This document shows, in pieces, positions 40,395 to 49,858 of a stretch of 64,000 nt of DNA. The notes beneath the pieces are model-generated. The model was not told where the DNA came from and made no database searches. It saw nothing but the letters and a program-made list of their open reading frames with translations. The DNA comes from Shewanella piezotolerans WP3 (GTDB lineage Bacteria; Pseudomonadota; Gammaproteobacteria; Enterobacterales; Shewanellaceae): positions 62,001 to 126,000 of the forward strand of contig NC_011566.1 in assembly GCF_000014885.1 (NCBI RefSeq), given 5' to 3'. A program made the translations under genes and the position numbers. Positions within the stretch are counted from its first letter, which is position 1; every line of letters begins with the position of its first letter.

Positions 40395-41426
40395 TTAGTT
40401 TGCGTGGCTCAGCCAATACTTAAATTGGCTGGGGAGTTGTCCGGTCCAGCGCTTAAACGAGCGCCTAAAGTTATTGCTGTCAGCAAAGTGCAATTGCTTG
40501 GCGATGGTTAGGTTACTTTCGCCTGATACGGCTAACAGGAAGATAGCGTGCTGCATATTCGCTTCATCTTGTAACTGCTGAAAGCTGATGTCATATGCTT
40601 TCAGGCGACGTTTTAAGGTTGCTGAGCTTAGCCCTAAGCGCTCCGCGACTTGGGGGAGTGTATAGCAACGTGTCTTAGGCCGAGTGAGTAATAAACGGAT
40701 ATATGCGGGAAGCCCTATTTGATGCTTGGCGGCTTGCCTTTGTTGACTTACCTGTTGCCTCGCGAGCTTTAACCCCTGTGAGTTTGCTAGTTCGAGCGGC
40801 TCATGTCTTGTGCTCGCATTGTAACTAATGACGCAGATAGGCTGATTAAATGACAAATCATGACCTAAGTATTTGTAGTATTGATCTAACAATTTAGGCT
40901 CGGCGTAAGGTAGGGCAAAATGGCCTTGCCATACTCGATGAGTCAGCCTCTTATAGGTTGATACTAGGCTGGAAAGCGCTAATTCAGTAAAGAATCGCTG
41001 TTGGCGCTGGGCGCCGATATCTAGTTGCAGTAATAAGTGTTGCATCTGTTTTGTACGCCAATGCCAGCCTTGAAGCCAAGGTTGACTGGACCAGTGATAC
41101 TTATGCCAAAAGCGCTGCATTTGTGTAAGGCTATTACAGCAAAATAGGCCATTAGTGAGTGCGCCACTTTGAAGCGGTAACCATTGCTGGCCAAGTAAAA
41201 ACGCTAAATCATTTCCGGGCCAAAGCGCCATAGCATTGTCGATTAAACTCATGAGTTGAAGAGGGCTGATCATGTGTTCTATGAGTTGTAAATCTTGTTT
41301 GAAAATGCCAGTTCCTTTTAGTAAACGGTCTACATTGAGCCCTCTATGTTCGAACATCACCACAATACTGGCTGCAAGCAGTTGGCTATCAATACACTTG
41401 TCTTGAGCATAAGCTATGGATTGCAT
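40395..41426 (-). CDS. AraC-family transcriptional regulator (OruR/ArgR type)
   Basis: A 343 aa protein with an N-terminal arabinose-binding-like domain of the PF12625 type (about residues 20-205) and a C-terminal AraC HTH pair: VAERLGLSSATLKRRLKAYD, then the second helix ending FADSNNFRRSFKRWTGQLPS. The ligand is unknown. The ATG follows directly after the TAA stop of the GGDEF gene, so the two are co-transcribed and perhaps translationally coupled. Confidence 0.88.
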   Translation of the reverse strand: MQSIAYAQDKCIDSQLLAASIVVMFEHRGLNVDRLLKGTGIFKQDLQLIEHMISPLQLMSLIDNAMALWPGNDLAFLLGQQWLPLQSGALTNGLFCCNSLTQMQRFWHKYHWSSQPWLQGWHWRTKQMQHLLLQLDIGAQRQQRFFTELALSSLVSTYKRLTHRVWQGHFALPYAEPKLLDQYYKYLGHDLSFNQPICVISYNASTRHEPLELANSQGLKLARQQVSQQRQAAKHQIGLPAYIRLLLTRPKTRCYTLPQVAERLGLSSATLKRRLKAYDISFQQLQDEANMQHAIFLLAVSGESNLTIAKQLHFADSNNFRRSFKRWTGQLPSQFKYWLSHAN

Positions 41427-42308
41427 TTAAATGGCCTGAGGCCAAGCTCTTGCTTGTTTGACGCGCTCCATCTCTTTATTTATATGACTGATTAAGCTAT
41501 CGACATCCTGTGACTGTTTTTCTGTTTGTGGGTCGTAATGAATATGAGCACTGCTAGCATGGCAGCCCAAGTGTGCGATAGCTCGTTGCAGTTCTGCTGC
41601 CATAGCTTGCGAGAATGTAGCTGAGCAGTTAGGCAGCAATATAATGAAACGGTCGCCAGCAAAACGGCATACTAAGTCTTGGGAGCGTAGTTGGCAGGTG
41701 AGCATCTGTGCAATATCAGTAAGCAGCCTATCGCCTCGATTAAAGCCGTTACGCTGATTTATCTCAGAAAAATTGTCGATGTCTAACATGATTAAACTTA
41801 ATGGCTTACTGCTGTTGAGGGCGATTTGGTGGCGTATCGCCCGGGCATCATAAATCTTGGTCACTCGATCGACGAGCTTGTGCTGGCGGAAAAACTGCTC
41901 TCGAGTGCGTAACTGTTCATTAATGGTGATCTGTTCTTCACGCCACAGCCATAAGCCGCAAGTTAGTGTCAGCAAGCCAATTGGTGTGGGTAGCTTTTCA
42001 ATAAGTGCGAACCAAGCGGGTAGGCTGTGGTTAATAAAAAACTCATCGAGCAGATCCATATAGCAGCCCAAGCTATAGCCCAGTAGACCGAAGATAAGCA
42101 GTTGAGTGACTTTACCTGCTGGTCGAGCCTGCAGTATCAATGCTAGCCAGCTTAATCCAAGCAGCAATAAAGCGCCCTCGGTAGCCACATCGAACCAATC
42201 GATGCTAGCGCTAAGTTTGGTCTCGGCCTGCAACAGACAAAGACTGAGTATTATGCTGCTAAGCAAGATGATAGCTAGGGTAAATTTTGAGGTCACAAAT
42301 TTGAGCAT
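41427..42308 (-). CDS. membrane GGDEF-domain protein with degenerate active site and intact I-site
   Basis: A 293 aa protein: about four N-terminal membrane helices (residues 8-125), a short coiled linker and a GGDEF domain (about 145-290). The metal-binding Asp in MLDIDNF (175-180) is kept, but the signature loop reads AGDRF (217-221) instead of GGDEF; Arg replaces the catalytic Glu, so diguanylate cyclase activity is unlikely. The inhibitory-site RxxD (RSQD, 208-211), at the correct five-residue distance, is intact, so it may bind c-di-GMP as a receptor. It is upstream of and contiguous with the AraC gene. Confidence 0.85.
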   Translation of the reverse strand: MLKFVTSKFTLAIILLSSIILSLCLLQAETKLSASIDWFDVATEGALLLLGLSWLALILQARPAGKVTQLLIFGLLGYSLGCYMDLLDEFFINHSLPAWFALIEKLPTPIGLLTLTCGLWLWREEQITINEQLRTREQFFRQHKLVDRVTKIYDARAIRHQIALNSSKPLSLIMLDIDNFSEINQRNGFNRGDRLLTDIAQMLTCQLRSQDLVCRFAGDRFIILLPNCSATFSQAMAAELQRAIAHLGCHASSAHIHYDPQTEKQSQDVDSLISHINKEMERVKQARAWPQAI

Positions 42309-42636
42309 GCAGTGTTTGTTCGTTAGACGAGAATTGCGTCTAACCTACTGCTATTTGATGACGATTTTATGAACCTTTAAGCAGTCAAATTAGCTCAATG
42401 GATATTCCATAAGGGTGAGTTTTTTTGAATGTTTAGGTCATTTTTAGGCAAGGTTAAGTGTGTGTTTTTTTAAAATATTTCTTTTTATACAGTAACTTAA
42501 CCGTTATTGACTCGGTTTTTTATTTGTTTCAGGGTAAAAGCTAACAGCGGTAACGGGTAGTCAAAATAGCTCATTCACGGTCAAAGTTGTTGAAAAACAG
42601 CCTTTTTCTGCCAATTCAAATCTCGACGTCACCTTA

Positions 42637-42654
42637 CTGTCATCTATCTATTTT
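42637..42654 (+). promoter_or_regulatory. weak Pho-box-like site upstream of the receptor-phytase pair
   Basis: CTGTCAT, then 4 bp, then CTATTTT: the first half is a perfect PhoB half-site, the second matches 4 of 7, and the 11 bp period is correct. Phosphate control would fit a phytase operon, but the match is weak. The rest of 42309-42708 holds no gene; it includes the promoter regions of the divergent GGDEF and receptor genes. Confidence 0.35.
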
Positions 42655-42708
42655 AGGTTTGCCTGCAAATCAGCCATATAACGCAAACTAAAATAGGAAA
42701 TAAACAAC

Positions 42709-45447
42709 ATGAAGCAGCTCGGTTTGCTTTCACCGCTTTACCTCGCACTATTTGCTACCAGCATGGCTTTTCCATCCACATCATGGGCTGGGAAAGTTGA
42801 AGGTGCAATTACTGATGAAGCCACACAAATGCCTTTAGAGGGCGCACTCATCAGCATTAAGGAGCTAAATCTTAAGCAAGAGTCAGGTCGAGATGGTCGC
42901 TTTTTCTTTCAGGATGTCCCAAAAGGAAAATACACTTTGATAGCCCAATATCTTGGAGGCTCGACATACACTCAGTCTCTGGTCGTTGGAGAAGTGAGTC
43001 TTATCAATGCTCAAATCGAATTGAAAGGGCAAGGTCTTGAGCATATTCAAGTTGTGGGTCAGCGAGGTTCATTGAGTAAATCTTTAAACCGTCAGCGAGC
43101 AGCAGACAATTTGGTGAGTGTATTGTCTGCCGATGCCTTGGGTAACTTTCCAGATACTAATATCAGTGAGGCTCTGCAAAGAGTGCCTGGGATCTCCATT
43201 GAGCGAGATCAGGGGGAAGGTCGCTTTGTGCGTATTAGAGGCATGGCGCCAGATTACAATGCGGTATCGATGAACGGTACCCGGCTGCCGTCACCTGATA
43301 GTGATCGCCGTGCAGTCGCACTCGATGTTGTGCCTGCTGACTTACTACAATCTGTTGAGGTGACTAAAACACTAACGCCAGATATGGACGCTGATTCATT
43401 GGGCGGGGCAATTGAAGTTAAGAGCTTATCGGCTTTTGATCGTGATGATACTTACGTCAATGTCAGCACCGAGGGCAGCTATGACGAAATGACAGGCAGT
43501 ATCAATCCTAAACTTGCGGGTAGCTATAGTGATATTTTTCAAGACAATATCGGCGTAGCCATTGCCGCCAGTTGGTATAACCGTGATTTTGGCTCCGATA
43601 ATGTTGAGACGGGAGGCAAATGGAGCTTCGATGAGCCTACTAAATTAGAAGAGGTAGAGCAGCGTGACTACCAGATTAACCGTGAACGTGTCGGGCTAGG
43701 AGCAAACCTAGATTTTAGACCTAACGATGACAATGATCTGTTTATTCGAACCCTCTATAGCAGCTTTGTCGATACTGAAACTCGCAACGGCAATGAAATC
43801 AAATGGGAAGAAGGTGCACTTGCTGATACACCTACAGCCGCAGAAGCGACCCGTTCACTAAAATCTCGTGAGGAAGATCAAGCTATCTACTCTATCGTAT
43901 TAGGTGGTGAATCTCGATTTGATACTTGGACTGTTAATTACCAGACGAGTTGGAGTCGTGCAGAAGCTGATAAACCCCGTTATATCGGCGGTGCAGACTT
44001 TGAGGGTGAGTTTGATGATGTTGCCTATCAAAATAGTGCAGTGCCAATAATCACAGCAGAAGAAGGCTTTTATAGTGCAGACAACTATCTGCTAGATAAA
44101 GTTGAAATAGCGGAATCCAATACTGTCGATACGATGGCATCAGCCAAGTTTGATTTAAGCAAGACTTGGTTGTTAGCAGATAGGCCTGTAGCGGTTAAAT
44201 TTGGCGCAAAATACAGTGCTCGGACTAAAGAGAACCAAGAAGATATTTGGATCTTCGAGGATTTTGATGAGCAAGGTATTACTGAGCAGCAACTATCCAT
44301 GAGTCAATTTGCAGGTGCGCAGCCTGATTACAACCTAGGGCGATTCGGTCCCTCTATTGAAGCCGACCCGGTGTGGAGTTTGGTCAATGGCATGGATAGC
44401 GCGGCTGCAAAAGATGAGATTGAATCGCGGATCAATGACTTTGATATTGATGAAGATATTAGTGCCGCTTATGTGATGGGGCATATCGATATTGATAACC
44501 TGCGCCTGCTGGCAGGGGTGCGTTATGAGCATACCGCGATGCAGTCGCAAGGCTCTGGCTTTGATGAAAGTCAGGATGACTTTGTTTCCAATAACACTGA
44601 CCGCAGCTATCAGCACTGGTTACCAGGTATTCACCTTAACTATAAGTGGAGCGATAAAACCGTGGCGCGAGCATCTTGGACCAACACCATTGTGCGGCCG
44701 ACTTTTGGCCAGTTAGCGCCAGGTTTCTTGATTGAGCAAGATGATGAAGAGCTTGAAGCAAGCTTTGGCAATCCCGATTTAGAAGCGTTAGAGGCGATGA
44801 ATTGGGATATCAGTATTGAGCATTATATGGGCGGGCTTGGCGTTATCTCTGCCAGTGGTTTCTATAAAGATATTACCAATTTCATTTATGAGGCTGATCT
44901 GGGGGGCTATGGTAAATATCAAGATTTTGATAAAGCCGAGACATTTGTAAATGGTGATGATGCCAACATTCTTGGGCTTGAGTTAGCCTACGTACAGGAG
45001 TTTGGTTTTATGCCCGAGGGCTGGAAGGGATTGATTTTTACCAGCAATCTGACTTTGAGTGATTCCACTGCGCATATCAGTTGGCAAGATGATGGTGTAC
45101 AAGGTCGTGATATTCCACTGCCTAGCCAGTCAGAGCTAACAGCTAATGCCTCTTTTGGTTATGAAAACCCTTACGTTAGTGTCCGCCTTTCTGCGGCCTA
45201 TAAGTCTGAATATCTGGTTGAGGTTACAGAGCTTGATGATGCCGCTTTTGATGTCTATCAAGATGCGCATACCCAATGGGATTTTGTTGCTAAAAGCTTT
45301 ATCACTGAGGACATTACCATCTACTTCAAAGCAATAAACATGACTGATGAGCCTTTCTACGCCTATACCGGACAGAACCGTTATAACGCCCAATACGAAG
45401 AGTATGGTCGCACTTTCCAACTCGGCATTCAGTTCATCAATTATTAA
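42709..45447 (+). CDS. TonB-dependent receptor with N-terminal carboxypeptidase-regulatory-like domain, phytase-linked
   Basis: A 912 aa outer-membrane receptor: signal peptide (to TSWAG), a CarboxypepD_reg-like domain (residues 28-108, VEGAITDEATQMPLEGALIS to the end of the first beta-sandwich), TonB box region (LEHIQVVGQRG), plug (SEALQRVPGISIERDQGEGR, PDMDADSLGGAIEVKSLSA) and a barrel ending YGRTFQLGIQFINY. It is followed 14 bp later by a phytase, so its substrate is probably inositol phosphates or a phosphorylated product; that is inference from context. Confidence 0.92.
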   Translation: MKQLGLLSPLYLALFATSMAFPSTSWAGKVEGAITDEATQMPLEGALISIKELNLKQESGRDGRFFFQDVPKGKYTLIAQYLGGSTYTQSLVVGEVSLINAQIELKGQGLEHIQVVGQRGSLSKSLNRQRAADNLVSVLSADALGNFPDTNISEALQRVPGISIERDQGEGRFVRIRGMAPDYNAVSMNGTRLPSPDSDRRAVALDVVPADLLQSVEVTKTLTPDMDADSLGGAIEVKSLSAFDRDDTYVNVSTEGSYDEMTGSINPKLAGSYSDIFQDNIGVAIAASWYNRDFGSDNVETGGKWSFDEPTKLEEVEQRDYQINRERVGLGANLDFRPNDDNDLFIRTLYSSFVDTETRNGNEIKWEEGALADTPTAAEATRSLKSREEDQAIYSIVLGGESRFDTWTVNYQTSWSRAEADKPRYIGGADFEGEFDDVAYQNSAVPIITAEEGFYSADNYLLDKVEIAESNTVDTMASAKFDLSKTWLLADRPVAVKFGAKYSARTKENQEDIWIFEDFDEQGITEQQLSMSQFAGAQPDYNLGRFGPSIEADPVWSLVNGMDSAAAKDEIESRINDFDIDEDISAAYVMGHIDIDNLRLLAGVRYEHTAMQSQGSGFDESQDDFVSNNTDRSYQHWLPGIHLNYKWSDKTVARASWTNTIVRPTFGQLAPGFLIEQDDEELEASFGNPDLEALEAMNWDISIEHYMGGLGVISASGFYKDITNFIYEADLGGYGKYQDFDKAETFVNGDDANILGLELAYVQEFGFMPEGWKGLIFTSNLTLSDSTAHISWQDDGVQGRDIPLPSQSELTANASFGYENPYVSVRLSAAYKSEYLVEVTELDDAAFDVYQDAHTQWDFVAKSFITEDITIYFKAINMTDEPFYAYTGQNRYNAQYEEYGRTFQLGIQFINY

Positions 45448-45461
45448 GTCTAGGAACCCAC

Positions 45462-47306
45462 ATGATTAACCTTAAAAATATAGTGGCCTTAGCCATAGCT
45501 ACTCTTGTTAGTAGCCCGTTAGCTGCCCAAATTAACAATGATGCCCAACAAAACAGAACAATTTGGCAAGGGCCGGCCGCAGCCAGTGAAATGGCAATTT
45601 GGCAGCAAAGAGCACTGTTTTCCAGTGAGCGGCATGGGTTAGTGTTGGCAGATAAACAGCAGTTAAATGTCATGGTTCCTGGGCAGTTTGAGTATTTAGC
45701 TGTGCATGGCGATACCGCGTTAACTTACGACACGCAAATTGATCAAGTTCAAGGGATCAGTTTAAGTTTCAGCAATACTCAGCGTTTATCACTGCTACCA
45801 AAACGTGCCTTCCAAGTAGAGTGGCTCTGTTTACAGCCTAGGCTAGCAGATGACAATCTTTATGCTTGGATTGGGGACGATGCCGGTCATTCTGAGCAAT
45901 GGTTATTATCGTCAGGCGGAGAGTGGCAACCACAACTGGTACGTAGCTTAGCGGTATCTATGGGGGCGTTAAAATGCGCTGTCGATGATAATGAACAGTT
46001 GTTTGTACTCGACAATCGTCAAGGTGTTTGGCGTTATCCTGCAGCGCCGCATATGGCTGATGAGTCAGAATTGGTGAGTTATCTACCTGATAATCAGTAC
46101 TCGGGGTTGGCTTTCGATAATGGCAACATTGTGCTGATGGATGAAAGTGGGCAGATTTTTGATATTGACGGCAGTCAAATGGCAGCGCCTTTCAAAGGCC
46201 GCGAAGCGCTCGAAAGCTTATATATAGCGGAGAAACAGCTTTGGGCTTATTCAGATGATGACGATCAATTCTATCAAGCAAATTGGCAGCTAAAAACCAC
46301 ACCAACATCGACCATGAGTGAGCGCATCAAGGAGATCCCCACCGCAGTCGAAAGTGATATCTCCGATAGAGCGGGCGATACCATGGATGATCCTGCAATA
46401 TGGATTCATCCAACGGTGCCAGAAAAAAGCCGTGTACTAGGCACCAATAAACGCTGGGGGCTATTAAGCTATTCAATGCAAGGCGAGCAGCTGCAAGCCA
46501 TTGCTGCTGGACGAGTGAATAATGTCGATATTAGGCAGCAAGTATTGCTAGGCGGTGAATATCGAGACATTGCTGTGGCCAGTAATCGCGACCGCAATAG
46601 CTTAAGCATATTCAATATCAATGAGCATGGAAAGCTAACGCAATTGGCAGAACAAGCAACAACCTTGACTGATATTTATGGCCTTTGTATGTATCAACCT
46701 AGTGAGGACGAGTTGTATGTTTTCGCGAATGAAAAATCAGGCCTCGTCAAGCAGATAGCATTAAAGTGGCAAGATAACCACCTTAAAGCGACAGAGGTAC
46801 GAGAGTTTAGTGTACCAAGTCAGCCAGAAGGCTGCGTTGCTGATGACCTCAACAAGCAGCTATTTCTTGGCGAAGAGAACGTTGGTATCTGGGCGTTTAA
46901 TCTCGATAGCCGAACAACCAAATTAAACGGCGAGATGATTATACAAGCAGGCGGGCCGCTGGTGGCTGATATAGAGGGGATATCACTGTATCAAGCCAAC
47001 AGTGAAACGGGTTACTTAGTCGTATCGAGTCAAGGAAATGATAGTTATTTGCTTTATAAGAGTGCTGCACCATATAGCTATATTGGCCGTTTCCGAATAG
47101 GGGTTAACGGCAAGCAAGGGATGGACGGTAGTGCAGAAACTGACGGGCTAGATGTAACTGCACATTCGGTGGGTCGTGGAGTTTGGTCTCAAGGTATGAT
47201 GGTGGTCCAAGATGGTCGCAATCGGATGCCGGATCAAAACCAAAACTTTAAATGGGTGCCTTGGAGCGAGATAAGCCAAACGTTGCAGCTAGAACGGAAA
47301 GATTAG
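45462..47306 (+). CDS. beta-propeller phytase, exported, two-module
   Basis: A 614 aa protein with a signal peptide (LAIATLVSSPLAAQ). The C-terminal module (about residues 286-614) is a beta-propeller phytase with the calcium and phosphate ligands DTMDDPAIWIHPTVP, LGTNKRWGLL, NNVDIR, SNRDRNSLSIF and the terminal DGLDVTAHSVG. The N-terminal 280 residues look like a second, degenerate propeller without these motifs, as in known two-domain Shewanella and marine phytases. It hydrolyses phytate to lower inositol phosphates in the periplasm or outside. Co-transcribed with the receptor. Confidence 0.92.
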   Translation: MINLKNIVALAIATLVSSPLAAQINNDAQQNRTIWQGPAAASEMAIWQQRALFSSERHGLVLADKQQLNVMVPGQFEYLAVHGDTALTYDTQIDQVQGISLSFSNTQRLSLLPKRAFQVEWLCLQPRLADDNLYAWIGDDAGHSEQWLLSSGGEWQPQLVRSLAVSMGALKCAVDDNEQLFVLDNRQGVWRYPAAPHMADESELVSYLPDNQYSGLAFDNGNIVLMDESGQIFDIDGSQMAAPFKGREALESLYIAEKQLWAYSDDDDQFYQANWQLKTTPTSTMSERIKEIPTAVESDISDRAGDTMDDPAIWIHPTVPEKSRVLGTNKRWGLLSYSMQGEQLQAIAAGRVNNVDIRQQVLLGGEYRDIAVASNRDRNSLSIFNINEHGKLTQLAEQATTLTDIYGLCMYQPSEDELYVFANEKSGLVKQIALKWQDNHLKATEVREFSVPSQPEGCVADDLNKQLFLGEENVGIWAFNLDSRTTKLNGEMIIQAGGPLVADIEGISLYQANSETGYLVVSSQGNDSYLLYKSAAPYSYIGRFRIGVNGKQGMDGSAETDGLDVTAHSVGRGVWSQGMMVVQDGRNRMPDQNQNFKWVPWSEISQTLQLERKD

Positions 47307-47320
47307 TATTCATGTACTTA

Positions 47321-47351
47321 GCCACTAACAAGCTCATTGCTTGTTAGTGGC
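47321..47351. terminator. bidirectional terminator between phytase and lipoprotein genes
   Basis: GCCACTAACAAGC, loop TCATT, GCTTGTTAGTGGC: a perfect 13-bp stem followed by ATTTTC. Confidence 0.88.
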
Positions 47352-47367
47352 ATTTTCTGAGTCGATT

Positions 47368-48687
47368 TTATGGCCTTTTGAAGTTTAAGTTTTCTTCTAT
47401 TTCACCGTCACCGTTTTCGTCAACACTTAGGGTTAATACTTTGTCAACGACGGTTAAGTAGAGCCCCAAATTACTGTCGCTGCTAAAGTCATTGAGTCCT
47501 GCTTCGGCATTTCCATCAAAGGTTTGGCTTACGGTAACACGATTGGTATCTGTGTTTATGCTGTAGGTTCCCCACTCCATGCCTGACTCTTCAATAACCT
47601 CATTGGCATCAACTCCGGCTTGAACATAAGTGCCGTCAGCATAAAAGATAAACATCAATAAGCCGTTTTCATAAGCTTCTCCATCGATGTCATGGATTAT
47701 CCATGCACCCAATTCGTTGCTGTTATCAAGTGCTTCAAAATTAAGGGTTTCATCAATAGTACCGTCGGCGTCTTCATCGACTGTTACATTTAGCTCTCCA
47801 TTTGTGACGGCGATAAATAGTTCCGGTGCGCCTGGATCTGTGGTTAAGTCATTGAGACCTACGTTTTCGTTGTCATCAAACTCTTGGCTTGCTGTGACTC
47901 GGTGAGTCTCACTGTCTCGTTGGTAAGTGCCCCACTCCATGCCAGAATCTTCATAGTTGTCATTTGAATCGACTTCAAAAATAACGTAGGTACTGTTATC
48001 AATGAATATGATGCTGAGCAAGTCATTATCGTCATCTGTCGCATTCCAGCTTCCGATGATCCCGACCTGAATATCTTGTTTCTCTAGCTCTTCAGATAAA
48101 TGTTCCAGTGCCGCTTCAGTATCGATTAGCTCTGACACCGCGGTATCTTGCCCCCCATTCTCAATGGTTGCTTGCACCGCTGCAGAGGTTGCAAAGTCAG
48201 CCGTCGACATGCTGAAGTCTACAGGCTCTGCGCTATCAATCGCTGTTTGGGTGATGCTAATGCCGTTACTTGGGTCACCATCTTGATCTAGGGTTTGTAG
48301 TAGTCTGGCCATATTGATTACAGCGGTATTTGTGACATCATCGGTTGCGGCAATATTGAGGGGGGTGACGATACCAGTTGCAGCTGTTGCAGGAAACTCT
48401 AAGCCTCCAATGAAGAAAGTCACCGTTTCACCAGGCAGATACTGATATTGACCTTCTGCATCGGTGGTGCCGCTAAGTGTTTCGGTTCGGTAGCCAATGC
48501 CGATAACAGCGCTGTCTAGAAACACACCCGTGTCGGGGGTCACAGTTACGGGAGTTGGTTGCGGCAACACTTCTGGTTCGGGGTCATCATCACTGTTGCC
48601 ACAGGCAACGAGAGTCAATGAAACCAATAAAGCGGTGGTGACTGAGTATTTGGAATAGGAATTACAGGCAAGACTAGGCTTAAACAT
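47368..48687 (-). CDS. acidic lipoprotein with two tandem repeat domains
   Basis: A 439 aa lipoprotein (lipobox ending LTLVAC). The N-terminal 200 residues contain a short beta-sandwich followed by helical segments. The C-terminal part is two homologous units, residues 212-326 and 327-439, each with GTY/SGMEWGTY, a VTxSQxFDxNxxxGLND run and a VDEDADGTIDETLNF-like end (second VDENGDGEIEENLNF) that resembles a calcium-loop pattern. No enzyme motif is seen. A surface or periplasmic binding role is plausible but unproven. Similar lipoproteins are common in Shewanella. Confidence 0.75.
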   Translation of the reverse strand: MFKPSLACNSYSKYSVTTALLVSLTLVACGNSDDDPEPEVLPQPTPVTVTPDTGVFLDSAVIGIGYRTETLSGTTDAEGQYQYLPGETVTFFIGGLEFPATAATGIVTPLNIAATDDVTNTAVINMARLLQTLDQDGDPSNGISITQTAIDSAEPVDFSMSTADFATSAAVQATIENGGQDTAVSELIDTEAALEHLSEELEKQDIQVGIIGSWNATDDDNDLLSIIFIDNSTYVIFEVDSNDNYEDSGMEWGTYQRDSETHRVTASQEFDDNENVGLNDLTTDPGAPELFIAVTNGELNVTVDEDADGTIDETLNFEALDNSNELGAWIIHDIDGEAYENGLLMFIFYADGTYVQAGVDANEVIEESGMEWGTYSINTDTNRVTVSQTFDGNAEAGLNDFSSDSNLGLYLTVVDKVLTLSVDENGDGEIEENLNFKRP

Positions 48688-49553
48688 AGCAAGCTCCTTT
48701 ACAGATCTAGTTAGTTGATTTGCTGCTGTGCTTCATGTTCAGAACATCCATCTCCGAAGCGACAACATCGTTGAGTTGACTCTAGGTTTAACACAAAAAC
48801 TTATCGACAAAATAATGTAATAACCAAATTCAAGACATTTCAGTAATTTTCATATTTACGGCTGTTGCTGCAGTTGTGAATCAATCACTTAGGATATGTT
48901 TTGTCTATTCAGGCAAGTCTTACTTTGGTTGTGGTGATTTCAATTATCACTAAAATCGAACGTCAATCGGTGTAGATGACTACTTTTCTATTACTCTCAA
49001 TATCACTGTCAGGCTTTATGGTCCCCCATAAAAGTGGCGTTGGTTTTTGTGCCGTGTATGGCCGAAGTCGACTGCAAAAAACACTGCTTATTAGGCGAGT
49101 TTTAACGATTTTGATACTGCGTTAATGAGCTTGAAGCAAGCTCAACTATATCCTTTACTCATTAACTTACCTCAAAACCGCTAAACTCTCGTAGAGCGAT
49201 CAAATTTTCATACTGATTGGGATTACAATAAATTTTGTTCGCCTGAGCAGTGGGGAGATCTTAAGCGGTATGGATACTTTGACGAGATTGGCGATGCTCG
49301 CAGATTCGTAATATTTATTGCAATAAGAGTTCATTGTTGTATCTATGAGATTTAAAAAGCACGTAGATATAATTCACTTTTAGTGAATATATATTTACTT
49401 TAGAGTGAGAGTAAAGCGTAGCGTTTTCTGAGGCTGCATCGATAATATTTTAATGGTGGTTTAATCTATAAAGAGTATGCTGGAAATCAGGAGTTAAACA
49501 TGAACGCTTGTTTTTAAACCGCTCCAATTATTAATGCTTGAAGCGGCCTTTTC
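48688..49553. other. 866 bp region without a recognisable gene
   Basis: AT-rich sequence upstream of the lipoprotein and small-ORF genes. I see no tRNA, no known repeat and no ORF with coding character longer than about 50 codons. A frame at about 49200-49350 reads SNFHTDWDYNKF, SPEQWGDLKRYGYF and DEIGDARRF, which looks protein-like, but it has no start or ribosome site. It may be a gene remnant. Confidence 0.5.
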
Positions 49554-49700
49554 TCAATTATAACCAAGAATATAACTCGGTGTTTCATCCTCCTGCTCGT
49601 AGGTGTACAGCAGGCTTTCATGCAGTGTCGAGTCCTCTTCTGTGGTTTTTGAATGTTCAATTTCGCCCTGTTTATAGTTATTAATGATATATTTTTCCAT
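49554..49700 (-). CDS. 48-residue small acidic ORF, unknown function
   Basis: ATG at 49700 with AAAGGA eight bases upstream; 48 codons then TGA. The protein begins MEKYIINNYKQGEIEHSKTT and continues acidic, tyrosine-rich (EEDSTLHESLLYTYEQEDE) to end near SYILGYN. No domain is recognised and there are no membrane segments. A hairpin CCGCTTCAA...TTGGAGCGG follows downstream (about 49519-49547). It is divergent from the NlpC/P60 gene. The ribosome site and terminator-like hairpin make it plausible, but homologues should decide. Confidence 0.5.
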   Translation of the reverse strand: MEKYIINNYKQGEIEHSKTTEEDSTLHESLLYTYEQEDETPSYILGYN

Positions 49701-49858
49701 TACAACGTCCTTTAATTTAACTAGCGCTCTCTTTATATATAGTTTAAATAATTTACTTTGCTTGTTTCCTTAGTAATTAATTTCGTATTTACTAATTTAA
49801 AATATAGGCGAGCGCCGAATTCATCCAGCTATTGACGATATCTTAACTACGGATTTAT

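Noticed and set aside
44335..44616. 93-codon minus-strand frame in the phytase-linked receptor
   Set aside because: It is a shadow frame of the receptor gene, without a ribosome site.
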